Assembly: GCA_021464245.1 (NCBI GenBank)
Contig: JADCRB010000043.1
Location: forward strand, 3,708,294 to 3,772,293
Origin: Carallia brachiata
Lineage: Eukaryota > Streptophyta > Magnoliopsida > Malpighiales > Rhizophoraceae
DNA length: 64,000 bases
Direction of reading: 5' to 3'
The translations under genes were made by a program, and so were the position numbers. The notes under the pieces are model-generated. The model did not search any database. It worked only from the letters and a program-made list of their open reading frames with translations, and was not told the DNA's origin. Position 1 is the stretch's first letter. Each line of letters starts with the position of its first letter. Below, piece by piece: positions 10,031 through 22,165 of the stretch.

Positions 10031-12914
10031 CCTTGACTCTTGCTGGGCTATTTCTCTGATTGTCCAGAAATTTCCCCATCGTGGCGGGTCAAAATTTTAA
10101 GAGGGTGCGTTTCCGTGTTGGACACCCACTCTTCTAATGAGATGACTGGAGGTGGTGAAATTAGAAGGTAGAGATGTGTCCAGGTCTCTGCAAGGAAAAA
10201 GTTTTGCATCTCCAGTATTGACCTCAAAGGACCAATGCGTCGCCAGCATCAGAGTCCACGCAGTAAGAAAACTGACCAATTTTGTGCATCAGTGTCTTGC
10301 ATACTGAGTAAATATTAAAAAAAAAAAAAAAGTAGTAAATCATTGCTTCAGAGAGATTTAGTCAATTATGCCTGCCTATGAACATCCTACGAGTGCAGTA
10401 CTTTTATATATATGTATTTGATTCTAGAGAACATAGAAGTAACAGTTCCGTGGGAGACACCTTAATAGTTAAGGATCAAGTCATCCTTTGCGGAAGCCTC
10501 AGTCATAGAGCCAAAATAAAAAAGGATAAAGAACATGAGAAGAGCATCCTCAAGATATGTTGAAAAAATGAATATTGTTCTGTTCAGAACAGTCACTCGG
10601 TCTAGCTTTTGATAGCAACGAAGAACAACATAAGCCTGTGAAAGGATGATTTGGATTTTTTTTTTTATAAGGGGTGTGTTTTCGTTCCCCGATGGCTAAA
10701 TTATAGCCTAACAGCCCTCAATCAAGAAGAATTGCATAAAATTGCTGCCTTTAGATAAAGAATGCAATAATTTAGTGAGAAATCAAACCTTATAGGTGCC
10801 AAACAATTAAGGGAGTGTTATAAGTAGAATGATGTCCTTATTAGAATATCCCAGGTAAAAAGTAAAGATAGAGAAGGTGTAATGCAGTTTTATGACCCCT
10901 TACATCCTTCAGTCCAAAATCCTGATTCAATGCGAGAATTCTTTGCAAATGCTTGGAAAATATTCCAACCCCACTCCTGATATGCCCTGTAGACCGTTAA
11001 GCGCCACAGATAAAGAGGGATTCAACTGTTTTTGGTCTCAATATATTCCATGTCGTACCCACACTCCTGTCCTGAGAGTTTCGCGTGGGAAACGGTCAGA
11101 GAATGGTACAAAATATTGTTAAGTCATGAAGCTAAGGCTAACTAACCTGTTCAGGATGGAAATAATAATTCTCTCCAGGCAATTTTGTATAGAATGGTAG
11201 AAATTATTACATGTCCAGGCAAGCTGCACAAGGATGAGAAAAAAATTACATGAGCGCGCTCACGCGCACAAACACATCATACGCATCCATGACATGTTTG
11301 TGATGTATCTTTGTGCACGTGTGATTAAACAAACCAGTATGCAAACGGAAGATGAAAAACTTCAACCATTAACCAAATCGGACCCCTTTGTGGGAAAGAA
11401 GAAAGGATCCTTTCAACTGGTTTATTTGTGAAGATTGAAGTCAGGCTATGCTACTCCGAGAAAATTCTGTCCTAGCAATATTGGATAAAAATAGAAGCCA
11501 GTTTTTTGATGAAGAAAACCTCTTCTGCTAGTGAAATAAATTTCTGCGATTCAGCAGGCCCATAATCAGATGATCGTAAAGCCAGCATTTCTGGAGCAAA
11601 GCATGCTAGTTCATCCATCTGCATGCACAAGGAGGAGACATAAGAAGGATTTAACATGGAGATTATGTTTTTCTCAATGTGAGAAAATGAATGTAATGGA
11701 AACCACAATTATATTGTTATGAATAATTGATGGAAATAGAATATTACCTTGTCAGTCAGCATGTCTCTACTCTTCTCACAAATGTAAGCAAAAGACGATG
11801 GTGTTGTTCTCCTCACCAAGCTTAAGAGACCTTTCATTGACTTTTCCCACATTACTCTGTTTGCAAGATCCCACATAAAAATTTGAAAGAAAAGAGATAC
11901 AGAAGAACACAGCTTGAGATATTATGTTTCAAATATTCATCCAAAATAGTGGAAATAAATAGAAATGAAAAAAGATAGTGGGACATTGTTGTAAATCAAA
12001 GAAGAAGCCTATGTACTTAAACATAAAGCATCAAAGTAAAAATTTCCCCCATTCTGTTTTTGATCATCTGGTTCTGACTCTACCCTAAAAGGAATTCTTT
12101 TTTGTTCTCATCAACATACAAATATTTGATTCCATTCAAATAAATCTATAAATGCAACGATATACAAATCAACATAGCTTTGCTACAGTGGGACTTTGGC
12201 CGAACAACACCATTCCAGCGGGTTAAATCTCCACTGTACATGAAGCAAAGGACCATTTGTCACTGGTTTTACACTCACACCCAATGTAGAGAAGGGGGGA
12301 GAGAGAGCAGATTTGTTCTTTTCCACAAGCTAGCGAAATAAACTTTCATTTTCTGTTTTGTATTTATTCACCAGTTCAACATACGAACATTTCCATACTG
12401 AAATACAACTGTCCCTACTGAAAAAGAATTATTATTTCTTTGATTTCGTATCCGCAGCTAAACCATATAAAAAGTGATCAATTGTGGCATCAATTCACAA
12501 TGCAAACTTCGTATTTTATGCATTCCATGTGTCAACTGGTAGATTAGTAGAAGAGAAAGATATCTTAGGACAATAAAATCTATCACTTATGGCCTCTAAC
12601 AGTCACAGCTGCAGTTCTGTTTCCTTGAATCCAAACCTTGAGCAAATACTCATAAAAGCTGCAATCAAATTTTAGAATACAACAAAATAGCAGTTTATTC
12701 AGCTCAAGTTGAAAGGTAATGCTATTGATGACTGAACATAAGGTAGATGAACACTCATCATTGAGCTAAATTTTCAAGCATTCAATACCTGTCGCCCATT
12801 GCGCCAAAAGTTATTGTGGAGTATGATCCAGTTCCCATATGGAGATTAATATAGATTGGAAGCAGAACATCACCAGAAAATGTTTTATTATGCTCTGCCA
12901 TAACCTTTTCTGCC
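10031..12914 (-). pseudogene. MNS-A: 5'-truncated class I alpha-mannosidase pseudogene
   Basis: This is a degenerate second copy of the mannosidase at 24.4-32.5 kb, retaining its last seven exons in order with introns. Approximate exon equivalents: 12787-12914 (exon 8), 12595-12660 (9), 11757-11866 (10), 11519-11617 (11), 11141-11220 (12), 10893-11066 (13) and 10031-10229 (14). The exon 11 equivalent is still open ([14 protein letters not shown]). Lesions: single- and two-base losses in the exon 13 equivalent; a 12 bp loss plus frameshift at the start of the last exon, whose acceptor is also changed from CAG to GAG; and complete absence of exons 1-7. Homology to MNS-C stops within intron 7 at about 13,130, where TNL sequence begins. 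Retained introns show it came from DNA duplication, not retroposition. Confidence 0.85.
10440..10525 (+). mobile_element. SINE-like insertion in last intron of MNS-A (shared with MNS-C)
   Basis: A 'cttaatagttaagg' A-box-like stretch is followed by a degenerate B-box region and an A-rich tail. The same sequence sits in the corresponding intron of MNS-C (24,895-24,985), so it predates the duplication. Confidence 0.35.
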
Positions 12915-13131
12915 TGAAAGATCCACCACCATGAAAATTTTTCGATGCCAATCAATCGTTGGCAACCAAATTAAGCACTATAACCATTTCTCAATAGGTC
13001 AAATGAACTGACAAGTAATGGATTGAACCCGCTTCACTCGATTTTTACCAAAATTAAAAATGCTTTTAGCCCCATAATAGAATAACTTTGCGGAAAAAGG
13101 CAGACAACATTGGTGACTATTGTTGTAAATT

Positions 13132-13440
13132 TCACATTCCTACTTCAGTATCCTCGAGAACAAGGCATAGAGCAAATCCCAAGAAGTCATCGTTGAGCCA
13201 ATTTGAGAGAAGTGGGATTTTGACAGAGTCTTCCCTGCTTTGATACTGGTCCCACTCTGGAATTCTAACTACCGTATGGCAGATAAGAACTGCAGGCAGA
13301 CCGCTATGCACCACAAAAATCATGACATAACATAGACAAGTAAAAGAAAAGAGCCACATCTAGAGATAGAGAGATTTTGACACCAAAATTGCCTTCCACC
13401 TGATCTACCAAACAACAAGATTCAGAGAAGCTCTGTTCAA
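13132..13440 (-). pseudogene. TNL3 fragment: 3' end of a third TNL gene
   Basis: The minus strand matches the start of the C-JID exon of TNL1 and TNL2: an IPEWD-type motif (IPEWF in TNL1), SNWLNDDFLGFALCLVLED, then the upstream intron and a decayed LRR-exon end. The exon is cut at about 13,132, just after the LVLED codons, where mannosidase intron 7 sequence begins. The junction marks a deletion or unequal crossover that fused a third TNL copy to MNS-A. Confidence 0.7.
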
Positions 13441-14519
13441 CGGCCTTTTTCGAGAAACGAGGGCTTTCCAATAACCTCAGCAATAGATGCTACCGGAGAG
13501 CCATAAAACCGTCGCATCTAAATTCCCTGGTAAGATATATCTCCACTTCCTCGGCAACGATTTTTTTGAAGCAAATAAGAACCGTCAAAAAGCCTAGAGC
13601 AAAGTGGCTTCTCCACCGACCCAAGTCCCAGCCTCATTGGGCTGGAATCGTACTCATCATCTTGGGCATACAATGGAATGGCCCCACATTTCTTAACCTT
13701 GTTGTTGGAACCGTGGGATTGGAACGGAGAAGTGTCGACTCGGAAGTAAAAGAAGACGGCATCGTAGGAGCACTGGATGAGGCGAAAAGCATTCTTTGCT
13801 ATCATTTTGTACAGTTGAGCATTATAAAACAGAACGACGTGCTCTGTATCGATGCGAACCACCGGGGAAATCACCGATAGACATTCCAGAGCAAAAGGAG
13901 AACCACGCTCGTCATCGCAACCGTATGCGAAATGACAGCAGCATTCGATCTTTCTGAATTTAGTACCCTCGAGAACAAGGCATAGAGCAAATCCCAGGAA
14001 GTCATCGTTGAGCCAATTTGAGACAAGTGGGATCCTGATGGAGTCTCCCGTGCTTTGATACTCGAACCACCCTGGAATTCTACCTCCCGGATAACAGATA
14101 GCAACTCTAGGCGGCCACTGAACCCACCAAAATCATGACTATATATAAACAAGTTTATAAGGAAAAAAAAAAGCACAGAAAAAAGAGCCACATCCATTGA
14201 GAGAGAGAGAGAGGGACCTTGCTTCCATCGCAGCTGCCTTTCAACTGCTCTACAAAATAACGATTCCTCAACCGTGAAATGGGATCCCTTTCCTTTTTAG
14301 CCAGCGTGAAGCAATCAGAGAAGTCGAAATTATGTTGAAGATGGTCAGACTCGAAAAGTAGTTTATTCAAAGAAGATGTGTTTTCTAGTGATGTGCAACC
14401 CTTCGCCTCTATACACCATAGACTCACCGGAAGCTCTGGCAAAGAGTGAAGCCTTTGGCAGTTTTTGATGCAAAGAACTAGAAGTTGAGTAAGTTGTTTA
14501 ATACTTTCAGGGATGCTCT

Positions 14520-14950
14520 TGTTAGAATTGCCACTTTGCTTTCAACTTCAAACTTTAAACTAGTCTTTAGGCTATCCTTAGCTTGTAATGGTGTTAGTGG
14601 GAGCAGTTAAAGACTGCTGTCTTTTCCTATCAACAACCATGACAATTGAGATTGCTTCTTTTAGCTTGTTAACTTGTAGTTGTGTTTTAAGTATTGTGAA
14701 CCATGCTTTGTGTAATCATTGTAACTTGTCTTTATGCTTGTAAAAACTCCTATATATTGGAGTATTTGAATCAATGAAATTAAGTCATGTTCAACATCAT
14801 GTCTCTTGATATTTTTCCTTATCACAAATGGTTTATTACTCTTTTTCTCTTTGCCTTTTTGCTGCATTTTTCTGTTTCTGCAACTTAGCAGCAACTTTGC
14901 TTCATTTGCAGCTCTAATAACTATCATCTTCTTTCCTCAAAAAACCAACA
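14520..14950 (+). repeat. Left LTR (431 bp)
   Basis: Begins TGTTAGAATTGCC and ends ACCAACA. It contains a TATA-like 'ctatatattgg' near 14,750, a plausible promoter for the element transcript. It matches the right LTR except for one extra A at about 14,610. Confidence 0.93.
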
Positions 14951-14999
14951 AGTGGTATCAGAGCATCTAATGATCTTTGGGGACCTCTCAAAATCTGTT

Positions 15000-15640
15000 T
15001 TTTGGGTCTAAACTCTGTTTTCCATCAGCATCTTACTGCTCTTTCATTTTCTGCAGCAGTTCATCATCTTTGATGCTCTTTTGCAGCTTCATCTCTGTTG
15101 CAACACTCATTTTGTGCATTCTGCTGCACTCATTTTCTGCAAAAACTCCTCTGCTGCATTTCATACATTTCTGCAGCAAATTTCCAGTTTTTGAACTGGT
15201 TTAAAACTCTTCCTTTAGGCCAAAATCTGGTTTTAAACTTTCATTTTCAGCAGCTCTCATCTTCTACTGCATCATCATTTCTGCAGTTCTCATTTTCTGC
15301 TGCACTTAACTTTCTGCTACACTATCATCTAATTTTCTGCTGCATTTCAAAATCTTTACTGCATTTTGAAATTTCTGCACTATCAAATGCTGCAATCTGC
15401 ATTTCTGCAGTTCTTTATCTGCACTTTCAGAACTTCTACTGCAAATTCTGCAGTTTTACCACTTCAAACTGTTACTGCAATGTTTCTGTTTAGCAGTTCT
15501 ACATTTCTGCTTTGTGGTTCTCTGCATTTCTACTATGCACTAAAATTTACTGCAATCCTTCTGTTTTTACAAATTCTAGTTTCTGGACTGGTTTTCTGCA
15601 GTATCATTGCTTCAAACTGCAACTTTCTGGTTTAGAACTC
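15000..15640 (+). repeat. CTGCA-rich low-complexity interior of the LTR element
   Basis: About 640 bp dominated by short 'ttctgcag' and 'ctgctgcatttc' words repeated irregularly dozens of times. Open frames here are by-products of this composition; there is no recognisable domain. Confidence 0.7.
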
Positions 15641-15724
15641 TTGTCATAAAAAAAAAACAGCTTCAAATCTGGTTTACAAACCACTCATGTTGCACATGCA
15701 ACACTCATCTATCAACAATGATCT

Positions 15725-16040
15725 CTCATCAAGTTAATGACCTCCATCTTGAGTTCGGAGGCTAAAGAATGAACTCACCCATCAATGCCCTCTATCATGA
15801 GTTCGAGAGGTTAAAAAATGAACTCCAATACCATTCCTGCTGCAAAGTCTGTACAGGGATGTTCATGCCATCAACAACAACAACAAACTCAACTTTTTTC
15901 TTCAAATCTCAGCAAATCCTTCAAGGAGGAGCAATCAAAGTTGAAGACCTCCATCATGAGTTCAGGAGGAGAAAAAATGAACTCAATCTTTCAAGACCTC
16001 CATCATGACTTCAGGAGGAGAAACAATGAAGTCAAATCAA
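15725..16040 (+). repeat. Four ~42 bp hairpin-forming repeats in the LTR element interior
   Basis: The block 'cctccatcatgagttcagg' then '...aatgaactc' occurs at about 15,739, 15,788, 15,948 and 15,996. Each copy pairs 'gagttc' with 'gaactc' (the last has 'gacttc' with 'gaagtc', a compensatory change), so each can fold as a small stem-loop in the element RNA. Confidence 0.6.
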
Positions 16041-16088
16041 TTTCATTCAAGAAACTCTCTATTTTTCCAGCAAAGTGTCAAGGAGGAG

Positions 16089-16518
16089 TGTTAGAATTGC
16101 CACTTTGCTTTCAACTTCAAACTTTAAACTAGTCTTTAGGCTATCCTTAGCTTGTAATGGTGTTAGTGGGAGCAGTTAAGACTGCTGTCTTTTCCTATCA
16201 ACAACCATGACAATTGAGATTGCTTCTTTTAGCTTGTTAACTTGTAGTTGTGTTTTAAGTATTGTGAACCATGCTTTGTGTAATCATTGTAACTTGTCTT
16301 TATGCTTGTAAAAACTCCTATATATTGGAGTATTTGAATCAATGAAATTAAGTCATGTTCAACATCATGTCTCTTGATATTTTTCCTTATCACAAATGGT
16401 TTATTACTCTTTTTCTCTTTGCCTTTTTGCTGCATTTTTCTGTTTCTGCAACTTAGCAGCAACTTTGCTTCATTTGCAGCTCTAATAACTATCATCTTCT
16501 TTCCTCAAAAAACCAACA
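16089..16518 (+). repeat. Right LTR (430 bp)
   Basis: Same sequence as the left LTR minus one A. Immediately followed by the GCTCT target duplication and the resumption of the TNL2 LRR exon. Confidence 0.93.
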
Positions 16519-19500
16519 GCTCTCAATGTTGTTCCCACTCAAATCTAGCCTCTTTAAAGAGGATAAGAACCCCAGGTTCGGAGTTAACTGCCCAAGATTA
16601 CAACCACTTACATTTAATAAGGTTACACAAGACATTCCCGACCATGAAGGTAATAACGAAACTCCATGATCTTGACTGATGAACTTTATCGCACAATGCT
16701 TCTCCAATTTCTGTGTTAAATATGAATACACAGAGAGCCAAAACTGTTGAAGACCTTTCAAGTTACTGAGGCTTTGTGGAAGAAAAGCAAGTTCTGTGCA
16801 ATCCGACATTGTCAATCGTTTTAGCCCTTTCAGATTGTCCACAGAGGATGGTAGCTCTTCAATTCCTGTCCGGTCCAAATTGAGCGACTCTAAATTATCC
16901 ATGTTCTCCAAAATTTCCGGAAATTTCTTTAGTTTGCCGCAATTTTCCAGGTTGAAACATTTAAGACATGTTAACTTGCAAATATTGGTTGGAAGGCTCT
17001 CAAGCTTGGTGCAATTAGACAAGTCAAATTCAAGAAGTCGATCAAGGTATTCTACGAAGGAAGGCACCTCTTTTATTGCAGTCCCACGTAAGTAAAGATA
17101 TCTTATGTTCCTTGAGATCTCTGGAAACATCTTAAGTCTTGAGCAACCAGTGAGATCAAGATACTATCATCTCATATCAATATTGTTTGGCAGACTCATT
17201 AGCTCTTTGCAATTCACCAAGCTTACCCGCGTGACCATACTGAATTGGCTTGGGGATGAGAAATGGTTAAAAATACTCTCACGCTGCAAGTAGTAAAAGG
17301 AAATCAGGTGTCATTGATTAACAATTAAAAAAAACCTTTTGGTCAACCACATAAAGTCTTTAATATGAGTAATTTTTACCTCAGCTCCCTTCCAAAGTCC
17401 TTTAATGTTGCTTTGGGGTAACTCAATCCACATAAGATTCTCTGGGCAAAAATTTGCTGGAAAAAACTCCAGCGGAAATCTATACCAATGAAGATATCTT
17501 AACTCATTAGGAAGAAAATCAAAACCATGAGAAACGTGCACCTTACAGTCTTCTTCTTTTGACCCTTCTAAATACTTCGATTGTAGAATTTTAGAAACTT
17601 CAAGTTAGACATTTTTTCAAATGCTTTTGGTTTCAAGTAGATCTCTTTTTGTACTTTACTCTATCCAAGAATATGCCTTCAACTTTTGTAGTCCCCTGGC
17701 AAATAACAAGAAAAGCAACTAAAACAAGCATAAAGAGTGAACTACGGTTCTCATACCATGCTAGCAATAAGTTATCGACTACATGATGAAGCTCATATAT
17801 AAAAATCATTACTGTGCATTTAAAATCTTACCTTATCATTCATGAATACATGATATATATCTTTTAAATCCCACAATCTGCTACGCTCCCCTGGCTCATT
17901 TGATTCCTCACGCACAATTTCTTTACCCATTTCTTGCAATAGATCATGCATTTTTAATATGACTGGCCCATCCCTTGTATTAATAGTAGTTATGAGGGAC
18001 TTGTCAATGAGAACCCGTATTCCGATCTCTGTTGAAAAGCCACAATTATTCAACATCCGTATTACAATATGTCTATCCTCATCTTTAAAGAAACATGCAA
18101 TGTGAAGAAAGATTTGTTGCTCTTCCCTATCCAAACCATCATAACTAATTTTCAGCACATTTTGAATCTCCCTCATTGGTACTTTTCTCAATTTATTTAG
18201 TGCATTTTCCCACTCATTTTTGTTTTTGCCAAATAAAAAGGAGCCCAAAACTTTAAGAGCCAAAGGATTGCCCTGACAATAGCTTACAGCCGAATTTGAT
18301 AGGGCCATATAATCTTCTTGGAGATGATTTTGATTAAAGGCATTCTGACCAAAAAGTTGAAGAGCTGCACAATCTTCTAATGCCTGGACCTCATATATAT
18401 AATCGGCTCTTCTTTCAAATGCATGTTTATTTCTGCTTGTGACGATGATCCTACTTCCTGGACCAAACCAACAAGGATCTCCAACTAAATATTCTATTTG
18501 TAATGGATTATCAACATCATCAACAACAACTAATATCTGTTTACGGTTGAACCTTCTAGTAAAAGATTGTCCAAGCCCAATGCTAGATGTTTCAATTTTA
18601 AGATGACTATCCCGCAATGTTTTTGAAATAACCTTCTCTAATAACTTGTCCTTGCCACCTTTGTTCCATTCTTCCCTAACATCCTTAAGAAAGCAGCAGC
18701 CTCCAAATTGATAATAAATCTGGCTGAAAATAGCTTCAGCTAAAGTTGTTTTACCTATACCGCCCATGCCCCAAATCCCTAAAATACGAACGTCTTGGGA
18801 CCCAATAGCCAGTACACGTTTGATTTGCTCAAGGCGTGAATTTATTCCCACCAGGCGCTCCAAGCCCATAGGCAAAGGCAATGCTTGATTCAACTTTTCC
18901 AAAACATCATTGACAATTTGGTCAATAAATTTACGCTCTGACCTGCCATGAATAAGCCAAAGTTTCATAATCATGCAACGTGCAATGTTGTTACAACATA
19001 CTTGTAGGCATTACCTGATGTCTCTTTTCGGTGTGCTATACGTTTGAGTTGCAAATTGGTTACGTTTTGAAGCAATTCTGTAATAAATTATGAAACTTTG
19101 AGGCATAAAAATGTCATCGACGTATCAATTGTTAAAATTCAAAAGGGGCCAGCACGAATTCCATTTCAATGAAAAGTGGGGTTGCACCCAGTCAACTAAT
19201 AGTTTCCCATTCAGTCTATAATTAACAGAAGAGTAACATTACAGCACTAAAAACTTTTGTACTTGAATGCAATGAAGCTTAGATTTTTTGTAACTATCAA
19301 GACATTTTTTGCAATAAAAAAAAACAATCAAACACTTTTTTTTAGCTGTAAAAGTTATCACGGTGAATGCAAAAAATCTAAATGTCATTACATTCCAGCA
19401 CACTTTCGAAACAAAAAAATTTCAATACTCTACTTTTTCCCCTGGCAGAAGCTTGAAGCTTGTAAAGTTACCTGATGACATTGGAATTCCACCCGCACAG

Positions 19501-20188
19501 ATTGGCAGCTGTGGTCAACGCAGCCCTCCAATTGGGCAACTTGTCCGAGTTGATCCGGAAATTTCTCTTGCGTTTACGATCAAATGCGAAGGTCCCTGTA
19601 TTTTTTCTGACATCGGAAGGATTCAGATTATAGAAAATCGGTATAACGATCAGTCCCTGGGTTTCACGGCATTCCATGATCTTGACGAGTTCGTCTAAGC
19701 ACCAGGAAGAAGATGCATAGTCCTTGGGAAAATGACCACCGCAACCATTGATTCTTTGATTGCTTGCGAAAGGGAAGGTGCGATTTCATCTCCTTTTCGA
19801 AGCTGATAGTCTATGAATGTCTCGAGTCCTTTTTCGGACAAGGCAGCATGGAGATGGCTGATGAAATTGTCGCGAGTGTCTTCACCTCTAAAGCTCAAGA
19901 AGACGTCATGCTTCCATTGATGCTGACTGTGGTTGCCAGTAGAGGGAGAGGAAGAAGAAGAGGAAGCCGAAGCCGAAGCCATCGGATAATTATAACTCGT
20001 AATTAAGAGTGCAGTGCGTGCGGATGGAAGAATTGAATAGATTCTTCTCCTCTTTTCAGTTCTCAGAGAATAGACAATTATAGCACAGTAAACTACCTGA
20101 TCACAGTGATCAGCATCAGCAATCCATCGGAGAGCCCATTGACTAAGGGTCAACCTTTTTTCTTTGGTTTTTTTCAGAGAAAAAGTCT

Positions 20189-20469
20189 ATGGTCAGAGGT
20201 AGTTGCATAGGCTCGCCGGACTATCTTGACAACCAAATTATTTACCATTTTATTTTATAACGAAAATAAATACAGATATAGAATATACGATCAATTATTT
20301 TATATAATTAAATAATTAATAATTAATTTTTATTATAAAGAGTAATTATTTAGTTGTATAAAATAATTAATTAATTATAATAAATTTATTCTGTATTTAT
20401 TATTTATTTATTATGTTTATGCAACGAAACTTAAAAAAAAAATACTGTATGGTCAAATTCTCTGACCAT
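20189..20469. mobile_element. Palindromic MITE upstream of TNL2
   Basis: Ends are inverted: ATGGTCAGAG (20189-20198) and CTCTGACCAT (20460-20469). Inside, the 'aataaatacag' and 'ataattaaataatt' words on the left recur as reverse complement on the right, so the whole ~280 bp folds into a hairpin. It interrupts the single promoter-repeat unit of TNL2. No target duplication resolved by eye. Confidence 0.6.
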
Positions 20470-20499
20470 TGAGTAAAGCCCTTTATTTTTTATTTTTAT

Positions 20500-21300
20500 G
20501 ACAACCACATGAAATTTCATCAAATTATTCTGGGAGCCTCCAGATGACTTTTGCGTCAAACAATTTTAAGAGATTGGCCTTGTGAGATGTTTATTTAAAT
20601 AGATATTGGTAGCGTACAAAGTTTGCGAAATCATCATGGACGCCTTTTGGTTTGGCAGTAATCTGTCCTTCACTATAAAGTTGCATTATAACTTACATTT
20701 TACGATTAAAATTAAGATAAAATTCAAGGAACAAAATATAAAATATGACCAACACAGGAAGCCACTTGCATGAACTCGTTTATTCTACTTCCTGCCCATG
20801 CCTACTTTTCCCACGCATAATGAGACTGCCGCAAATTTTATAAATCAAGTTTCTACTTGGTCACACCGACTTTATTATCATAATTCGTATTCATGTAAAG
20901 TTTCAAACATGATAAGATTAAGATCCACCAAAAGAGAACGAAGCTTGGATTTACATAGGGGAAAAGAAGCTGGATTGTCACCAACATCATTTGGAAATGA
21001 GATACGGGATTTTAGACGCTTGTTATTTTTATTTATTTTTTTGAAATGAAAAGTTTGAATTTATCTTATTTTTTTTGTAAATGTAATTTATTTATAATCT
21101 TATATTATATAAATTTATTTTATTATTTTTTATTTTAAATATATCTTATTTATTATATAATATAAAATTATGACTGAATTATACTCAATAAAAAAAAAAG
21201 AAAAAAAGGGTTTCTACATCAAATTTGCCGTCTGCCAATTTTGTCTCGTCCATATGAAATTACGCGATCAGCCTTGTGTAATTGTAAGTTTTGTTTTTGG
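20500..21300. repeat. Duplicated intergenic block (copy of 22,930-23,720)
   Basis: Landmarks such as 'ataaatcaagtttctacttggtcacaccgac', 'gccaattttgtctcg' plus 'acgcgatcagcctt' recur at 23,000-23,680 in a slightly different order. No gene is seen. The middle (21,040-21,200) is AT-rich. Confidence 0.55.
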
Positions 21301-21469
21301 TGGACTACGAGCCGTCATACCCTTGACCAAGGGGACATGATAAGGTGGATTGCCATAAGGACAAAAGGAGGGTGGTTTTGTAATGGTTAGAATTTCACAC
21401 CATATACAACTTTGCAAAATTATAATATTAAATGTTTTCTGGGAGTAAATTATGTAAATATGTCTCCTA

Positions 21470-22000
21470 CCAGGAAGTTGCATCATAGCTTACAATTTGC
21501 GTTTAAAATGTAAAAATGTAATCATCGTCTTTGTATCATTCTAGAAATTTGTCCAAAATTAAAGAGCCACGCTGACAGCACACAAGAGAAAGATGAGAAA
21601 TCGACACACAGATGCCTGGAAAGATTTCAAGATTCAAAACTGGTGTTATTCCAAAAATTACAAATAATCAGTACACCAAAGACCATCTTATGCTAATTCG
21701 GGCACTTGCTGTACGAGATATTAGGAATTAACTGTTTATATAGTGCACACACAGTCTGTCAAGTGGTTGCAATGTTTCCTTGCTATTAACAACAATAATT
21801 TCTATCAGCCTGTGATTGAGAAAATTTGTTGAACCATATTTTACAGCAATGGGACACTACTCCATGAGGCCTCTAATCTGAATTCAACAACAATGGTCTT
21901 TGTATAGTCCTGCTGCTTTGCAATCTAATCAATGCCTCAAAATCATTGAATGGGCTCAACCGAGAACACGGGCAGCAAATAGACCCCTCATAAGTACGTG
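21470..22000 (-). pseudogene. MNS-B remnant: only the 3' flank of a mannosidase copy
   Basis: This matches the 3' flanks of MNS-A (9,440-9,980) and MNS-C (23,915-24,420) closely but stops at about 22,000, before the last coding exon. Unrelated GC-rich DNA then begins. It is the trace of a third mannosidase copy whose body was lost. Confidence 0.7.
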
Positions 22001-22019
22001 ATGTAATATGTCTTTATTT

Positions 22020-22165
22020 CAACATCTGACGCCACCACCTCCACCGCCACTGTTCCCGCTACAGCCGACCTCATCTCCGCCTCCGTCATCCTTTTCCGGC
22101 TAGCCGCCGCCGCCATAGTCGCCGTCGTGGATTCTGCCCGGGATCTCTTTTGTCCTTTTTTGGGA
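22020..22165. other. GC-rich gene-like fragment of unknown origin
   Basis: About 140 bp of GC-rich, C/G-triplet-rich sequence sits abruptly in AT-rich DNA. It is open on both strands: plus strand reads an Ala/Thr/Val-rich stretch; minus strand offers an ATG followed by an Ala/Glu/Val-rich stretch of about 40 codons. It looks like the 5' exon of a gene, captured without the rest. The next 700 bp (to about 22,900) are AT-rich with no visible gene. I cannot name the source. Confidence 0.35.

Larger units (their letters stand above)
14520..16518 (+). mobile_element. Young non-autonomous LTR retrotransposon, 2.0 kb
   Basis: Two near-identical LTRs (14520-14950 and 16089-16518) start TGTTAG and end CAACA, and flank a 1.14 kb interior. 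Just inside the left LTR is TGGTATCAGAGC (14953-14964), the primer-binding site for initiator methionine tRNA. A purine-rich tract, 'caaggaggag', lies directly before the right LTR. A perfect 5 bp target duplication GCTCT flanks the element (14515-14519 and 16519-16523). No gag, protease, reverse transcriptase or integrase is encoded, so it depends on an autonomous relative, as TRIM/LARD-type elements do. By eye the LTRs differ only by one A within an A-run, so insertion was very recent. It splits the LRR exon of TNL2. Confidence 0.93.
13518..19982 (-). pseudogene. TNL2: TIR-NB-ARC-LRR pseudogene split by an LTR element
   Basis: Paralogue of TNL1 with the same five-exon plan: TIR 19472-19982, NB-ARC 17832-18942 (same 1,111 bp length as TNL1), linker 17380-17695, LRR 14218-17283 interrupted by a retroelement, and C-JID 13518-14117. 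The NB-ARC exon is fully open and keeps P-loop GMGGIGKTT, kinase-2 LVVVDDVDN, GNPLALKVLGS and MHDLLQ. Lesions: a net one-base loss in the TIR near 19,727, before the CLDEL helix; frameshifts and a stop in the linker (about 17,630-17,670); stop codons in the LRR exon near 17,165; and the LTR element after the codons for LSGNNIES. The C-JID exon is open and ends later than in TNL1. It cannot make a full receptor. A stand-alone NB-ARC protein is conceivable but unsupported. Confidence 0.88.

Noticed and set aside
11234..11431. Plus-strand frame in MNS-A
   Set aside because: Corresponds to an intron of the mannosidase copy on the opposite strand.
15000..15640. Overlapping plus-strand frames as a gag-like protein
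   Set aside because: They come from CTGCA-word repetition; no CCHC knuckle or capsid motif.
14661..16495. Two identical 88-codon minus-strand frames
   Set aside because: They are the same stretch of the two LTRs; identity reflects LTR age, not a gene pair.
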